From Glycomyces sp. NRRL B-16210 (GTDB lineage Bacteria; Actinomycetota; Actinomycetes; Mycobacteriales; Micromonosporaceae), in assembly GCF_000719515.1 (NCBI RefSeq), contig NZ_JOGR01000001.1, positions 248,001-312,000 of the forward strand: DNA of 64,000 nucleotides. Reading direction: 5' to 3'. This document shows positions 8,545-17,073 of the stretch, piece after piece; position 1 is the stretch's first letter, and each line of letters starts with the position of its first letter. A program made the translations under genes and the position numbers. Below the pieces are notes generated by a model. It did no database searches and had not been told where the DNA came from. It worked only from the letters and a program-made list of their open reading frames with translations.

Positions 8545-9945
8545 TCTGACGAGTTGCTCGACGGTCTCCGCGCGCTGCTCACACGGCTCACGCCGGGCGA
8601 ACGACTGCCGACCAGCCGAGACCTCGTCAAGGAGTACCGGGTCGGGCCGGCGACCGTGGCCCGGGCCATCGCCGCCCTCGCCGCCGAGGGCGCGGTGGTC
8701 ACCCGTCCCGGCAGCGGCACGTTCAAGGCCGCGCGGAACCGCATCGACGCGGCCGAAGGCGACACCGACTGGCAGACCGTCGCCCTCGCCGACCGCGCCG
8801 TCGACACCAGCCTGATCGCCGACCCGCTCGGACCGGCGCCGGAGGGCACCATCGCCATGGACGGCGGCTACGTGCACCCCTCGCTCCAGCCCACCCGCGC
8901 GCTGAGCGCGGCGCTCGCCCGCGCCGCCCGGCACCCGCAGGCCTGGGACCGCGCCCCGGCCGGCGGCCTCCCGGCACTGCGCACGGTCTTCGCCCGAATC
9001 GTCGGCGGCAGCGTGACGGCCGACGACGTGCTGGTCACCGCCGGAGGGCAGAGCGCCCTGTCGATCGCGTTCCGGGCCATCGCCGGACCGGGCAGCCCGA
9101 TCCTGGTCGAGTCGCCGACCTACCCGCTGGCGCTGGCCGCCGCCCGCGCCGCGAAGCTGCGGCCGACACCCGTGCCGACCGACGCCGACGGCCTGCGCCC
9201 CGACATGCTGGCCGACGCCTTCGCGATGACCGGCGCGCGAGTGCTGTACTGCCAGCCGACCTTCCAGAACCCGACCGGCGCCGTAATGTCGCCCGAGCGG
9301 CGCCGCCAGACCCTCGACATCGCCCGCGCCGCGGGCGCGTTCGTCATCGAAGACGACTTCGCGAGGCACCTCGGGCACGGCGGCCCCGTGCCCCGGCCGC
9401 TGGTCGCCGACGACGCCGACGGAACGGTCGTCCACGTCACCTCGCTCACCAAGCCCGCCGCGCCGGGCCTGCGGATCGGAGCGCTCGCGGCCCGCGGCCC
9501 GGTCATGGAGCGCATGCGCGCGGTGCGCCTAGTCGACGACTTCTTCATCAACCGGCCACTCCAGGAGGCCGCGCTGGAGGTGCTCAGCTCACCGTCCTGG
9601 GACCGGCACGTGCGCACGCTCGGTGCAGCGCTTCGCGAGCGGTGCGCCGCGTTGGCCGCCGCATTGGCCCGGGAGGTCCCCGAGGCGACCTTGGCGCGGC
9701 TGCCGACGGGCGGACTGCACCTATGGGTCCGCCTGCCGTCCGGCGTCGACGACGCCGCGCTCGCCGGCGCCGCCCGACGGCGAGGGGTGGCCGTGAGCGC
9801 GGGCGGGCGGTACTTCGCCACCGAGACCCCGGCGCCCCATCTGCGCATCGGGTTCGCCGCGACGGCCGATCTCGCGGAGCTGGCCGAGGGCGCCCGCCGG
9901 TTGCGGGCCGCGCTCGCCGAGCTCGGCCCGAACGGGCGGGGTTGA
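8527..9945 (+). CDS. MocR/PdxR-type GntR regulator with aminotransferase domain
   Basis: A 472-aa fusion of a GntR winged helix (about residues 5-70, LPTSRDLVKEYRVGPATVARAIAALA) and a fold-type I aminotransferase domain. The PLP-binding lysine context SLTKPAAPGLRIG is present, as are the PTFQNPTGAVMS and EDDFARHL segments. MocR proteins are usually regulators rather than enzymes and bind direct repeats near divergent genes, which fits the MFS exporter next door and the repeats around its own start. The ATG at 8527 is the first start after the promoter; no Shine-Dalgarno site is visible. The effector is unknown: PLP or an amino-acid-like ligand is plausible. Confidence 0.92.
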   Translation: MNNSSTSDELLDGLRALLTRLTPGERLPTSRDLVKEYRVGPATVARAIAALAAEGAVVTRPGSGTFKAARNRIDAAEGDTDWQTVALADRAVDTSLIADPLGPAPEGTIAMDGGYVHPSLQPTRALSAALARAARHPQAWDRAPAGGLPALRTVFARIVGGSVTADDVLVTAGGQSALSIAFRAIAGPGSPILVESPTYPLALAAARAAKLRPTPVPTDADGLRPDMLADAFAMTGARVLYCQPTFQNPTGAVMSPERRRQTLDIARAAGAFVIEDDFARHLGHGGPVPRPLVADDADGTVVHVTSLTKPAAPGLRIGALAARGPVMERMRAVRLVDDFFINRPLQEAALEVLSSPSWDRHVRTLGAALRERCAALAAALAREVPEATLARLPTGGLHLWVRLPSGVDDAALAGAARRRGVAVSAGGRYFATETPAPHLRIGFAATADLAELAEGARRLRAALAELGPNGRG

Positions 9946-10054
9946 AGGCGCGACCGCGTCCGGCGCCGGTCCGTGCCCGCTCCCGGTCCGACCGAGACGG
10001 TGACCTCTGCGACCTTCGGGGCTCGCCCGCTACTGGATCGCCGCCGCCGTGCGG

Positions 10055-10060
10055 TAGGCT
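10055..10060 (+). promoter_or_regulatory. -10 element of ffs
   Basis: TAGGCT lies 7 nt upstream of the predicted 5' end of the SRP RNA. No good -35 match is seen. Confidence 0.4.
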
Positions 10061-10066
10061 ATTGCC

Positions 10067-10153
10067 CGTCCCTCATGCGGCGTCATCTTGTGAACCTCCC
10101 CAGGGCCGGAAGGCAGCAAGGATAAGCGGGCTCTGGCGGGTGCGTGAGGGACC
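10067..10153 (+). ncRNA. ffs: Signal recognition particle RNA (4.5S type)
   Basis: The universally conserved SRP domain IV is clear: GGGCCGGAAGGCAGCAAGG with the GGAA tetraloop and the asymmetric AGCA loop around 10101-10121. The ends pair (GTCCCTCATGC at 10068-10078 with GCGTGAGGGAC at 10142-10152), giving a short bacterial SRP RNA of about 87 nt without an Alu domain. It lies 3 nt ahead of tRNA-Thr, so the two are probably transcribed together and processed. Confidence 0.93.
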
Positions 10154-10155
10154 CA

Positions 10156-10231
10156 GCCGCCTTAGCTCAGTCGGCAGAGCGATTCACTCGTAATGAATAG
10201 GTCGACGGTTCGATTCCGTCAGGCGGCTCCA
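10156..10231 (+). tRNA. tRNA-Thr (CGT anticodon)
   Basis: A complete cloverleaf: acceptor GCCGCCT with AGGCGGC, D arm GCTCAGTCGGCAGAGC, anticodon stem ATTCA/TGAAT with loop CTCGTAA (anticodon CGT at 10189-10191, reads ACG), T arm GACGGTTCGATTCCGTC, discriminator T and encoded CCA at 10229-10231. Confidence 0.96.
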
Positions 10232-10233
10232 TC

Positions 10234-10260
10234 AAGACCCTGTTCAGCAGGGTCTTTTTT
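10234..10260 (+). terminator. Terminator after ffs and tRNA-Thr
   Basis: A 9-bp stem (10234-10242 with 10248-10256) has loop TTCAG and runs into six T residues. It is a textbook intrinsic terminator 3 nt past the CCA. Confidence 0.92.
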
Positions 10261-10506
10261 CTTGCCCGCGGCCCGTCCCGGGTCGATCTCGCCGGGCGGT
10301 CCTCCTCGCCCTCCGGCCGGCGGCGCGCCGGCCCGAAACCTCGGAGACGGACACCTTGTGCGTGTGCCCGCGGTAATCGCCCATTTACGATCTGCCCATG
10401 GGCCATGGCAAACCGTGGAAAGCTCACGATCACTATGGCCCCTTTGCGACAGTGCCGGTAGGCTCTGCTCGCAAACACCGATTATCACCCCTAAGGATGA
10501 AACGTC

Positions 10507-10890
10507 ATGACCGGAACCGAAGCACCGACGCTGTCCGCTTACGAGCGAATCGGTGGAGCCCCCGCGGTCACCGAGACGGTCGAGCGGTTCTACCGCCGCC
10601 TGCTGGACGACCCCGAGCTCTCCGGATTCTTCGCCGACACCGACCTGGCGATCCTCAAGCGCCACCAGGTCGCCCTCATCTCGCAGGTCCTCGACGGCCC
10701 CAAGTCCTACGAGGGCCGCGAGCTCGCCGAGGCCCACCGCGGCATGGGCATCACGGCCGGGCAGTTCGAGGCCGTCGGCGCCCACCTCGTCGCCGTCCTC
10801 AACGAGCTCGAGGTCCCGCAGGACATCATCGAGGCGGTCGTCAAGGTCCTCGCATCGGTCGCCCCGGACGTCATCGGGACGGACGACTAG
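10507..10890 (+). CDS. glbN: Group I truncated haemoglobin
   Basis: A 127-aa 2/2 haemoglobin of the TrHb1 (GlbN) group, which binds O2 and NO and in mycobacteria detoxifies NO. The protein begins SAYERIGGAPAVTETVERFYRRLL, the TrHb1 start with the B10 Tyr in the FY pair, and has the proximal histidine in AEAHRGMGI. The ATG at 10507 has AAGGATG upstream. Four bases separate its stop from the start of a flavohaemoglobin gene, so the two globins form an operon and probably share a nitrosative-stress role. Confidence 0.93.
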   Translation: MTGTEAPTLSAYERIGGAPAVTETVERFYRRLLDDPELSGFFADTDLAILKRHQVALISQVLDGPKSYEGRELAEAHRGMGITAGQFEAVGAHLVAVLNELEVPQDIIEAVVKVLASVAPDVIGTDD

Positions 10891-10894
10891 TCGC

Positions 10895-11998
10895 ATGATC
10901 GACGCCGAACGGCTGAAGAAGAACTGGAGCCTGGTCGCCTCCCACGGCGACCAGGTCCCGCTGTACTTCTACTCGACGCTGTTCCTCACCCATCCCGAAA
11001 CGCGCGACCTGTTCCCCATGAACATGGCCGCGCAGCGCGACAAGCTCGTGACCGCGCTCGGGGCCGTGGTCAGCAACGTCGACACCATCGACGCGGTCGT
11101 CCCCACCCTCCAGGCGCTCGGGCGCGACCACCGCAAGTTCGGGGCGCTGCGCGGCCACTACCCGGCCGTCGGCGAGGCGCTGGTGGCGACTCTCGAGCAC
11201 TTCAGCGGCCCTCACTGGACGCCCGCCATCGCCGCGGACTGGACGGCGGCCTACGGCCTCGTCGCCGCGACCATGGCCGACGCCGCCGACGCGGCCGCCC
11301 ACTACACGCCGCCCTGGTGGGACGCCGAAGTCGTCGCCCACGAGCGCATCGACCTCGAGACGGCCGTGATCACCATCGACCCGGGGAACCGGATCGACTA
11401 CCTCCCCGGCCAATCGCTCACGCTGTGCACGAACCTGCGCCCGCGCGTCTGGCGCCACTACACGCCGGCGAACGCCCCCAGGGCGGACGGCACCGTCGAA
11501 CTGCACGTCCGCGCCGTCGACGGCGGCGAGGTCTCGACCGCGCTGGTCTCCCTCGTCCGCCCCGGCGACACCCTCAGGGTCGGCCCGGCCGTCGGCAACG
11601 GGCTCACCCTCCGCCCCGGCCGCGGCCCGGTCGCCATGATCGCCGGCGGCACCGGCATCGCCCCGATGAAGGCGCTCGTCGAGCAGATCGCCGCCGCCCC
11701 CAGGCACACGACCCTGTACTGGGGCGCGCGCAGCCCCGCGGGCCTGTACTGCATCGAGCCCATGCGCGCCCTCGCCGCCGCGTACGACTGGCTCGACCTC
11801 GTGCCGTGCGTCGACGAGGACCTGTTCGGCGAGATCCGCTCGGGCTCCCCGGCGGAGCTGGCCGTCGCGCACGGCCGCTGCGCCGGCGCCGATGTCTACC
11901 TTTGCGGGCCGCCGGGAATGGTGGAGTCGAGCAGGAAGCACCTGGTCGGCTCCGGCATCCGGGCGGAGGCCATCCACTTCGAGCCCTCGGGCGAGTGA
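10895..11998 (+). CDS. Flavohaemoglobin-type globin/reductase fusion
   Basis: A 367-aa fusion of a 3/3 globin (about residues 1-135) and a ferredoxin-NADP reductase-like module. The globin has the family start FYSTLFLTHPETRDLFP and the proximal His in LGRDHRKFG. The reductase has an FAD motif RHYTPANAP (the usual serine of RxYS is Thr), the NAD(P) motif GGTGIAPM and the C-terminal CGPPGMV. Known members dioxygenate NO to nitrate or, in actinobacterial type II forms, may do other redox work. The start at 10895 was chosen because it begins the globin fold directly after glbN; the frame is open further upstream but that part only overlaps glbN. Confidence 0.92.
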   Translation: MIDAERLKKNWSLVASHGDQVPLYFYSTLFLTHPETRDLFPMNMAAQRDKLVTALGAVVSNVDTIDAVVPTLQALGRDHRKFGALRGHYPAVGEALVATLEHFSGPHWTPAIAADWTAAYGLVAATMADAADAAAHYTPPWWDAEVVAHERIDLETAVITIDPGNRIDYLPGQSLTLCTNLRPRVWRHYTPANAPRADGTVELHVRAVDGGEVSTALVSLVRPGDTLRVGPAVGNGLTLRPGRGPVAMIAGGTGIAPMKALVEQIAAAPRHTTLYWGARSPAGLYCIEPMRALAAAYDWLDLVPCVDEDLFGEIRSGSPAELAVAHGRCAGADVYLCGPPGMVESSRKHLVGSGIRAEAIHFEPSGE

Positions 11999-12014
11999 GA
12001 GAGGACGTTCCATC

Positions 12015-12620
12015 ATGTACAACTACCGGTCGTCCGGTGTGAAAGTGACCGTCGGACAGGTCAACAACGCCAGGTTCTCCATGACGAGCCTGACGCGGCG
12101 CGGCTACCAGCCCGACGAGGTCCACCGCTTCCTCGAACGCGTGGCCGACGAGCTGGCCAGCCGCGACCAGCGCGAGGCCGCCCTGCGGACCGACGCGGAG
12201 AAGCTGAAGGAGGCGCTGCGGTCCTGGCAGTCGCAGCAGAACTCGCAGCGGCTCCAGAGCGCGTCCCCCGTGACGCCGACCTCGACGGCCGTCAACCTCG
12301 TCTCGCAGGCGCAGCAGCAGGCCGAGAGCTTCGTCAACCAGGCGCAGCACTACTCGCGCCAGATCATCGCCCAGGCGAGGGCCCAGGCCTCCGAGCTCAT
12401 GCGCCAGACCCAGGAGCGCGCCAAGGGCGAGGCGGACCGGGCCGTCGCCGAGTACCGCCGGGGCAACGACGGGCGCCACGACCGCGCCGCGGAGGACCGC
12501 ATCAGGCAATTGGTGCGCGCCCGCAGCTTCCTGGAGGCCGTGGAGGTCGCCGAGGAGCAGCTGCGCCTGACCCGTGAGGGGCTTGAGCACGAGGTCGCGA
12601 AGCTCCAAGACGAGTCGTGA
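12015..12620 (+). CDS. DivIVA-domain coiled-coil protein
   Basis: A 201-aa protein with a DivIVA-type N-terminal module (FSMTSLTRRGYQPDEVHRFLERVADEL, residues 22-48) followed by a long Gln/Ala-rich coiled coil. DivIVA/Wag31 relatives localise to cell poles and septa. This one is shorter than Wag31 and its N-terminal MYNYRSSGVKVTVGQ lacks the usual membrane-inserting start, so it is a paralogue. It follows the flavohaemoglobin by 16 nt with a GAGAGAGG site and is probably in the same operon, which is an unusual partnership. Confidence 0.82.
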   Translation: MYNYRSSGVKVTVGQVNNARFSMTSLTRRGYQPDEVHRFLERVADELASRDQREAALRTDAEKLKEALRSWQSQQNSQRLQSASPVTPTSTAVNLVSQAQQQAESFVNQAQHYSRQIIAQARAQASELMRQTQERAKGEADRAVAEYRRGNDGRHDRAAEDRIRQLVRARSFLEAVEVAEEQLRLTREGLEHEVAKLQDES

Positions 12621-12645
12621 GCGCCGCCGGGGCCGGCGCGCGAGC

Positions 12646-12675
12646 GGCGCCCGCCCCGGAGGGGGCGGGCGCCTT
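12646..12675. terminator. Terminator between convergent genes
   Basis: A perfect 12-bp stem (12646-12657 with 12662-12673) with loop GGAG, ending in TT, lies between the globin operon and the convergent esterase gene. Confidence 0.75.
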
Positions 12676-12681
12676 CTCGGA

Positions 12682-14154
12682 CTAGAGGTACTGCGCCAGG
12701 ATCGGGGTCAGGAGGTTTGCGATCTTCGCGTGCCCGGCGTCGTGCGGGTGCACGTTGTCGCCGGTGTCCGCGACCGGGTCGACCCAGCCGACCGTGTCGA
12801 CGTAGTGGACCTTCTGGTCCCCGGCCGCGTTGCGGGCGGCCACGGCGTTCTGGACCTCTTGCAGCAGCCGCTCCCTGAAGACCCCCATCGCGAGGATCTC
12901 CGCGTCCGGGTACGCCTGCCGGGCCCGCTCCAGCAGGAGCACGTAGTCGCTCTGGAACTCGACCGAGGACACCTTGTTATTGGTGCCCAGATTGATGACG
13001 ACCAGGTCGGTCTCGTAGGTCGAGAAGTCCCACATCTCGTCGAAGTCCTGGTTCGTCGTGCGCAGGAACCAGTCGACCATGCCCCGGCAGTCGGCGGTCG
13101 AGACGCACGCGCCGCCCTCGGCCACCTGCATGTGCGACGCCCCGAGCGCCTCGGCCGACAGCCACGGGTAGGTCGTGAACGGCCGGTCCCCGTTCGGCTG
13201 GCCCACGGTGATCGAGTCGCCGATGAACTCGATGTGGTGCTCCGGGCGCGCGATCGACACGGTCGCCCCGCCGCTCGCCAGGAGGAACCCGCCGAAGGCC
13301 GGGTCGCCGGTGTAGGACCCGGCGCGCTCGCGGAAGCCGATGCGGATCGTGTGGGTGCCCGAACCGAGCCCCGAGCGGATCGTGACGTTCCCGGAGGCGT
13401 TGCGCAGCCACGTCTCCGCGCCGCCGTCGACCGAGTACCACAGGTCGATGGTGCCGCGGAGCTTCACGCCGATCGAGGAGCCGGTGAACGCCGACTCGAC
13501 GTACCCGCCGGCCCAGCCCATCGTGTAGTACGAGGAGTCGGCTCTGCTCCAGCGCCCGTAGTACTGGAGGTTCGCGTCGGTGACCGAGCCGTCCCCGGTC
13601 GCGCCGGTCGAGCCGACCGGGACGAGCTGCCAGCGCTGCGCCGCCAGGTCGTTGCGGTCGTACTGGGACACGCGGCTGCCCGCGCTGGTGGCCCATTCCC
13701 AGTTGTCGAGGGCCTTGCCGGAGTTGCGGTTGACGAGCTCGACCGAGCCGCCTGACACGGCGTTGACTTGCCATTGCTGGTTGGTGCCGTTGTTGTCGGT
13801 CCACTGGACGATGTCGGCGCCGTTCTCGGTGGACTTCGCGTAGACGTCGAGGACCTGACCGGAGTGCCGGGCCTGGATCCGGTAGTGGCCGCCGGAGTCG
13901 ACGAAGCGGAACTGCTGCTCGGCGGCGTCGGAGGGGGCGGCGAGGACGGCGGCCGCGCCCGCGGTCGCCGAGCCGTTCTGGATGCTCACGGCCAGGCCCG
14001 AGTGCTCGTTGACGATCCGGTACCAGGTGCCGGTCTCGACGGCTCCGGCCGGGGAGGTGCCGATGACGGTGAGGCTGACGGCGCAGGCGGTCACGACCGC
14101 GGCGGCCAGCCAGCGGGCGAGCCGCCGGCGGCGGGGAGGTGCGGGGGTACGCAA
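12682..14154 (-). CDS. Secreted ricin-domain SGNH (CE2-like) esterase
   Basis: A 490-aa secreted enzyme. The start is TTG at 14154, justified by a perfect AAGGAG 6 nt upstream. A signal peptide (RRRRLARWLAAAVVTACAV, cut near AGA-VETG) is followed by a ricin B/CBM13 lectin domain with QxW motifs (about residues 40-175), a jelly-roll domain (about 195-300) and an SGNH hydrolase domain with GDSITVG (Ser), the NLGTNNK block and the HPHDAGHAK block (Asp/His). Jelly roll plus SGNH is the carbohydrate esterase family 2 plan, so removal of acetyl groups from plant polysaccharides is likely. A LacI-type operator lies just upstream. Confidence 0.9.
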   Translation of the reverse strand: MRTPAPPRRRRLARWLAAAVVTACAVSLTVIGTSPAGAVETGTWYRIVNEHSGLAVSIQNGSATAGAAAVLAAPSDAAEQQFRFVDSGGHYRIQARHSGQVLDVYAKSTENGADIVQWTDNNGTNQQWQVNAVSGGSVELVNRNSGKALDNWEWATSAGSRVSQYDRNDLAAQRWQLVPVGSTGATGDGSVTDANLQYYGRWSRADSSYYTMGWAGGYVESAFTGSSIGVKLRGTIDLWYSVDGGAETWLRNASGNVTIRSGLGSGTHTIRIGFRERAGSYTGDPAFGGFLLASGGATVSIARPEHHIEFIGDSITVGQPNGDRPFTTYPWLSAEALGASHMQVAEGGACVSTADCRGMVDWFLRTTNQDFDEMWDFSTYETDLVVINLGTNNKVSSVEFQSDYVLLLERARQAYPDAEILAMGVFRERLLQEVQNAVAARNAAGDQKVHYVDTVGWVDPVADTGDNVHPHDAGHAKIANLLTPILAQYL

Positions 14155-14169
14155 CGCGGACTCCTTCTA

Positions 14170-14183
14170 TTGAAACGTTTAAA
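14170..14183 (-). promoter_or_regulatory. LacI-family-type operator
   Basis: TTGAAACGTTTAAA is a near-perfect palindrome (6 of 7 pairs) with the central CpG typical of LacI/GalR-family operators. It lies directly upstream of the ribosome-binding site of the esterase gene, where a repressor would block transcription. No LacI-family gene is present in the window. Confidence 0.5.
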
Positions 14184-14514
14184 TGTGTGTGTACTCCATG
14201 AGGATATCGGTAACATCCGTTCGAGGCCACCCCTCGCGACCCCTCACGGCCTCCCCTTGCGACCCTCCCTCACAAGCGCGTCCCTCGGCCCGAACAGCGA
14301 CGCCGCCGCTCCCGCGGGCCGGCCTGTGCCGCTCGCTCCAAGACCACCGGTCGCGCCGCCGAACGTCGGACCCAGGCCGTACCCTGGCTTCAGGCGAGCC
14401 GCGAACCGGCTCGGCACAGCCCCGGGCGGGCGCCGCCCGGGACCGCACGGAACGGGCACCGCCCGAGAGAGCAACGAGGCGCCGCCCCAAGGGCGCGTCG
14501 ACCTGGAGGATGAC
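14184..14514. other. Non-coding gap upstream of dnaX
   Basis: The 331 bases between the esterase and dnaX show no credible gene. At 14223-14253 a 6-bp stem (GAGGCC with GGCCTC) encloses a 19-base loop that carries ACCCCTC twice, similar to the loop motif of the hairpin array at 29769-29888. The dnaX promoter must lie here, but I cannot point to it. Confidence 0.4.
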
Positions 14515-16473
14515 GTGGCACTCGCGCTGTACCGCAAATACCGGCCGCAGACCTTCGCCGAAGTCGTCGGCCAGGAGCACGTCACCGAACCGCTCATCAA
14601 CGCCATCCGCGCCGGGCGACTCAACCACGCCTACCTGTTCTCCGGGCCGCGCGGCTGCGGCAAGACCTCCTCGGCGCGCATCCTCGCCCGCTCCCTCAAC
14701 TGCGCCCAGGGCCCCACGCCCGAGCCGTGCGGGGAGTGCCGCTCCTGCCGGGCCCTCGCGGCCGACGGCCACGGCTCGGTCGACGTGATCGAGATCGACG
14801 CGGCCAGCCACGGCGGCGTGGACGATGCGCGCGAGCTGCGCGAACGCGCCGTCTTCGCGCCCGTGGACTCGCGCTACAAGATCTACATCATCGACGAGGC
14901 CCACATGGTCACCGCCGCCGGCTTCAACGCGCTGCTCAAGCTCGTGGAGGAGCCGCCGGAGTACGTCCTGTTCATCTTCGCGACCACCGAGCCCGACAAG
15001 GTCCTGCCGACGATCCGCTCGCGCACGCACCACTACCCGTTCCGCCTCATCGCGCCGCCCGCGATGCGCGAGCTGTGCCGCAAGCTCTGCGACGAGGAGG
15101 GCGCGGTCGTCGCCGAGGACGTGCTCCCGCTCGTGGTGCGCGCCGGCGGCGGCTCGGCCCGCGACACGCTCTCGGTCCTCGACCAGCTCATCGCCGGGGC
15201 CGGCGCCGAGGGCGTCACCTACGAGCGGGCCGCCGGGCTCCTCGGGGTCACCGACGCCGGGCTGCTCGACGAGATGTGCGAGGCCTTCGCCGCCGCCGAC
15301 GGCGCGGCCGTCATGGAAGTGGTCGAACGCGTCGTCGAAGGCGGCCACGACCCGCGCCGCTTCGCCGGGGACCTCCTCGAACGCCTCCGCGACCTCATCG
15401 TGCTCACCCAGGTCCCCGACGCGGGCTCGCTCGGGCTCGTGGACGCGCCCGCCGACCAGCTCGCGAAGATGACCAGCCAGGCCACCCGCATGGGCACCTC
15501 CACGCTCACTCGCATGGCCGAGGTCGTCGCCGCGGGGCTGGCCGGGATGCGCGGCGCGACCGCGCCGCGGCTCCTGCTCGAACTCGCCTGCGTGAGAGCG
15601 ATCCTGCCCGGCTCGGACGAGTCCATGGCCGGGCTCATGCAGCGCCTCGAAACCCTCGAACAGCGCGCCGCCGGAGCGGCCTTCGCCGAACCGCGCCCAG
15701 CGGCCGCACCCGCCGCGACCGCGCCTGCCGCACAGGCGCCCGCCGCGACCGGCCCCGCCGCCGTCCGCAGCGCCCTCGCCAAACCAGCCGAACCCGCCAA
15801 ACCGGCCGAACCCGCTGAGCCCGCGAAGGCCGAACCCCCGGCTCCCGAACCCGCACCGGCCGCCGCGAGCGCCCCGCCGCGAGCACCCGAGCCGCCCGCG
15901 GACGAGTGGGCCGAGGCGGCCCCCGCTGTGCCCGAGCCCGCTGCGGCCGCGCCCTCCGGCGAGGTCAGCGTCTCGGCCGCCTCGATCCGCCGCCAGTGGG
16001 ACCGGATCATGATGGCCGTCAAGGACCGCAAGCGCACCACCGCCGCGCTCCTGTCGGAGGCCACGGTCGCCGACGCCACCGACAACGAGGTGGTCCTCGC
16101 CTTCAAGCACGCCTTCCACGCCGAGAACCTCCAGAAGGAGCCCGCGTACGGCATCGTCGTGCAGGTCTTCAACGAGGTCCTCGGCGGGACCTGGAAGATC
16201 CGGTGCGAGGTCGGGGAGGTCGCGAACCTCCCAAAAGCGGGGCCGGGAACGGCGCCGGCCCCGGCGCCTAGGAGCCCGGCCCCCTCCGCCGCCCGATCGT
16301 CGAGCGCCCCCGCGCAGCGCGCCCCGGCCGCCCGCTCGCACGAGGAGCCGCCGCCGGACGACTACGACGAGCCGAGTCCTGACGACCCGGTCGCGCCCGG
16401 CGGCTTCGGCACCAGCGAGGAGCAGGCCGTGAAACTCCTCGCCACCGCGTTCGGCGCCAAGCAGATCGCCTGA
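14515..16473 (+). CDS. dnaX: DNA polymerase III subunit gamma/tau
   Basis: This is the clamp-loader ATPase that opens the beta clamp and organises the replisome. The GTG at 14515 (GGAGG 6 nt upstream) starts the family N-terminus ALALYRKYRPQTFAEVVGQEHV. Domains: Walker A GPRGCGKTS (residues 43-51), a four-Cys zinc site (C-x8-C-x2-C-x2-C), Walker B IIDEAHMV and the sensor SRTHHYPF, then domain III. Residues from about 380 form a long Pro/Ala-rich linker with PAEPAKPAE repeats, followed by a tau-like DnaE-binding region (SAASIRRQWDRIMMAVKDRKRTT) and a final charged tail. No frameshift signal for a short gamma form was recognised. Total 652 aa. Confidence 0.96.
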   Translation: MALALYRKYRPQTFAEVVGQEHVTEPLINAIRAGRLNHAYLFSGPRGCGKTSSARILARSLNCAQGPTPEPCGECRSCRALAADGHGSVDVIEIDAASHGGVDDARELRERAVFAPVDSRYKIYIIDEAHMVTAAGFNALLKLVEEPPEYVLFIFATTEPDKVLPTIRSRTHHYPFRLIAPPAMRELCRKLCDEEGAVVAEDVLPLVVRAGGGSARDTLSVLDQLIAGAGAEGVTYERAAGLLGVTDAGLLDEMCEAFAAADGAAVMEVVERVVEGGHDPRRFAGDLLERLRDLIVLTQVPDAGSLGLVDAPADQLAKMTSQATRMGTSTLTRMAEVVAAGLAGMRGATAPRLLLELACVRAILPGSDESMAGLMQRLETLEQRAAGAAFAEPRPAAAPAATAPAAQAPAATGPAAVRSALAKPAEPAKPAEPAEPAKAEPPAPEPAPAAASAPPRAPEPPADEWAEAAPAVPEPAAAAPSGEVSVSAASIRRQWDRIMMAVKDRKRTTAALLSEATVADATDNEVVLAFKHAFHAENLQKEPAYGIVVQVFNEVLGGTWKIRCEVGEVANLPKAGPGTAPAPAPRSPAPSAARSSSAPAQRAPAARSHEEPPPDDYDEPSPDDPVAPGGFGTSEEQAVKLLATAFGAKQIA

Positions 16474-16597
16474 GCCGACCGGCCGTTCGCGGTGGGGCGC
16501 CTCGCGCCGCGGCGTGCTCGGCGGGTGGGCGTCGGCGCGGGCGGCTAGGCTGGCCCAAGGAACCGGACCCCGACAGCCACGGCGAGGAGTGAGCGAC

Positions 16598-16936
16598 ATG
16601 TTCCCAGGCGGAGACATGCAGAAGCTGTTGCAGCAGGCGCAGCAGATGCAGGCCGACATGCTGGCCGCGCAGGCCGAACTGGCCGAGACCGAGGTCAGCG
16701 CCTCGGCCGGCGGCGGGCTCGTCACCGCGACCGTGACCGGCGACGGCGACCTCGTCGGCGTCAAGATCGACCCGAAGGCGGTCGACCCCGAAGACGTCGA
16801 GACCCTCGAAGACCTCGTGCTCGCCGCGATCCAGGCGGCCACCGAGGACGCCAAGCGCATCGCCGCCGAGAAGATGAGCCCGCTCGGCGACGCCCTCGGC
16901 GGCATGACCGGCGGCCTCGGCCTCCCCGGCATGTAG
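16598..16936 (+). CDS. YbaB/EbfC nucleoid-associated protein
   Basis: A 112-aa YbaB/EbfC family DNA-binding protein. The N-terminus MFPGGDMQKLLQQAQQMQADM forms the family helix and the core has EVSASAGGGLVTATVTGDGDLVGVKIDP. The ATG at 16598 has GAGGAG 10 nt upstream. It lies between dnaX and recR as in most bacteria, suggesting a role in DNA repair or chromosome organisation. Confidence 0.94.
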   Translation: MFPGGDMQKLLQQAQQMQADMLAAQAELAETEVSASAGGGLVTATVTGDGDLVGVKIDPKAVDPEDVETLEDLVLAAIQAATEDAKRIAAEKMSPLGDALGGMTGGLGLPGM

Positions 16937-17073
16937 CCGGCGCTCCGAGCCCGGAGCGGCGCCCGCACCGCGACCGGGCGGCGCGCCGCGCCCGACCCGC
17001 TTCGCCCCCGCGCGGACCGGGCCGAGCGCCTTCCCACACCGACCACGTTCGAGCGGCGAGAAAAGAGAGTTCC

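Noticed and set aside
9946..10260. Integration site at tRNA-Thr
   Set aside because: No integrase and no repeat of the tRNA 3' end are seen nearby; ffs, the tRNA and its terminator are intact.
10895..11998. Flavohaemoglobin start extended upstream into glbN
   Set aside because: The frame is open upstream, but that part is the shifted reading of glbN. The globin fold begins at the ATG at 10895.
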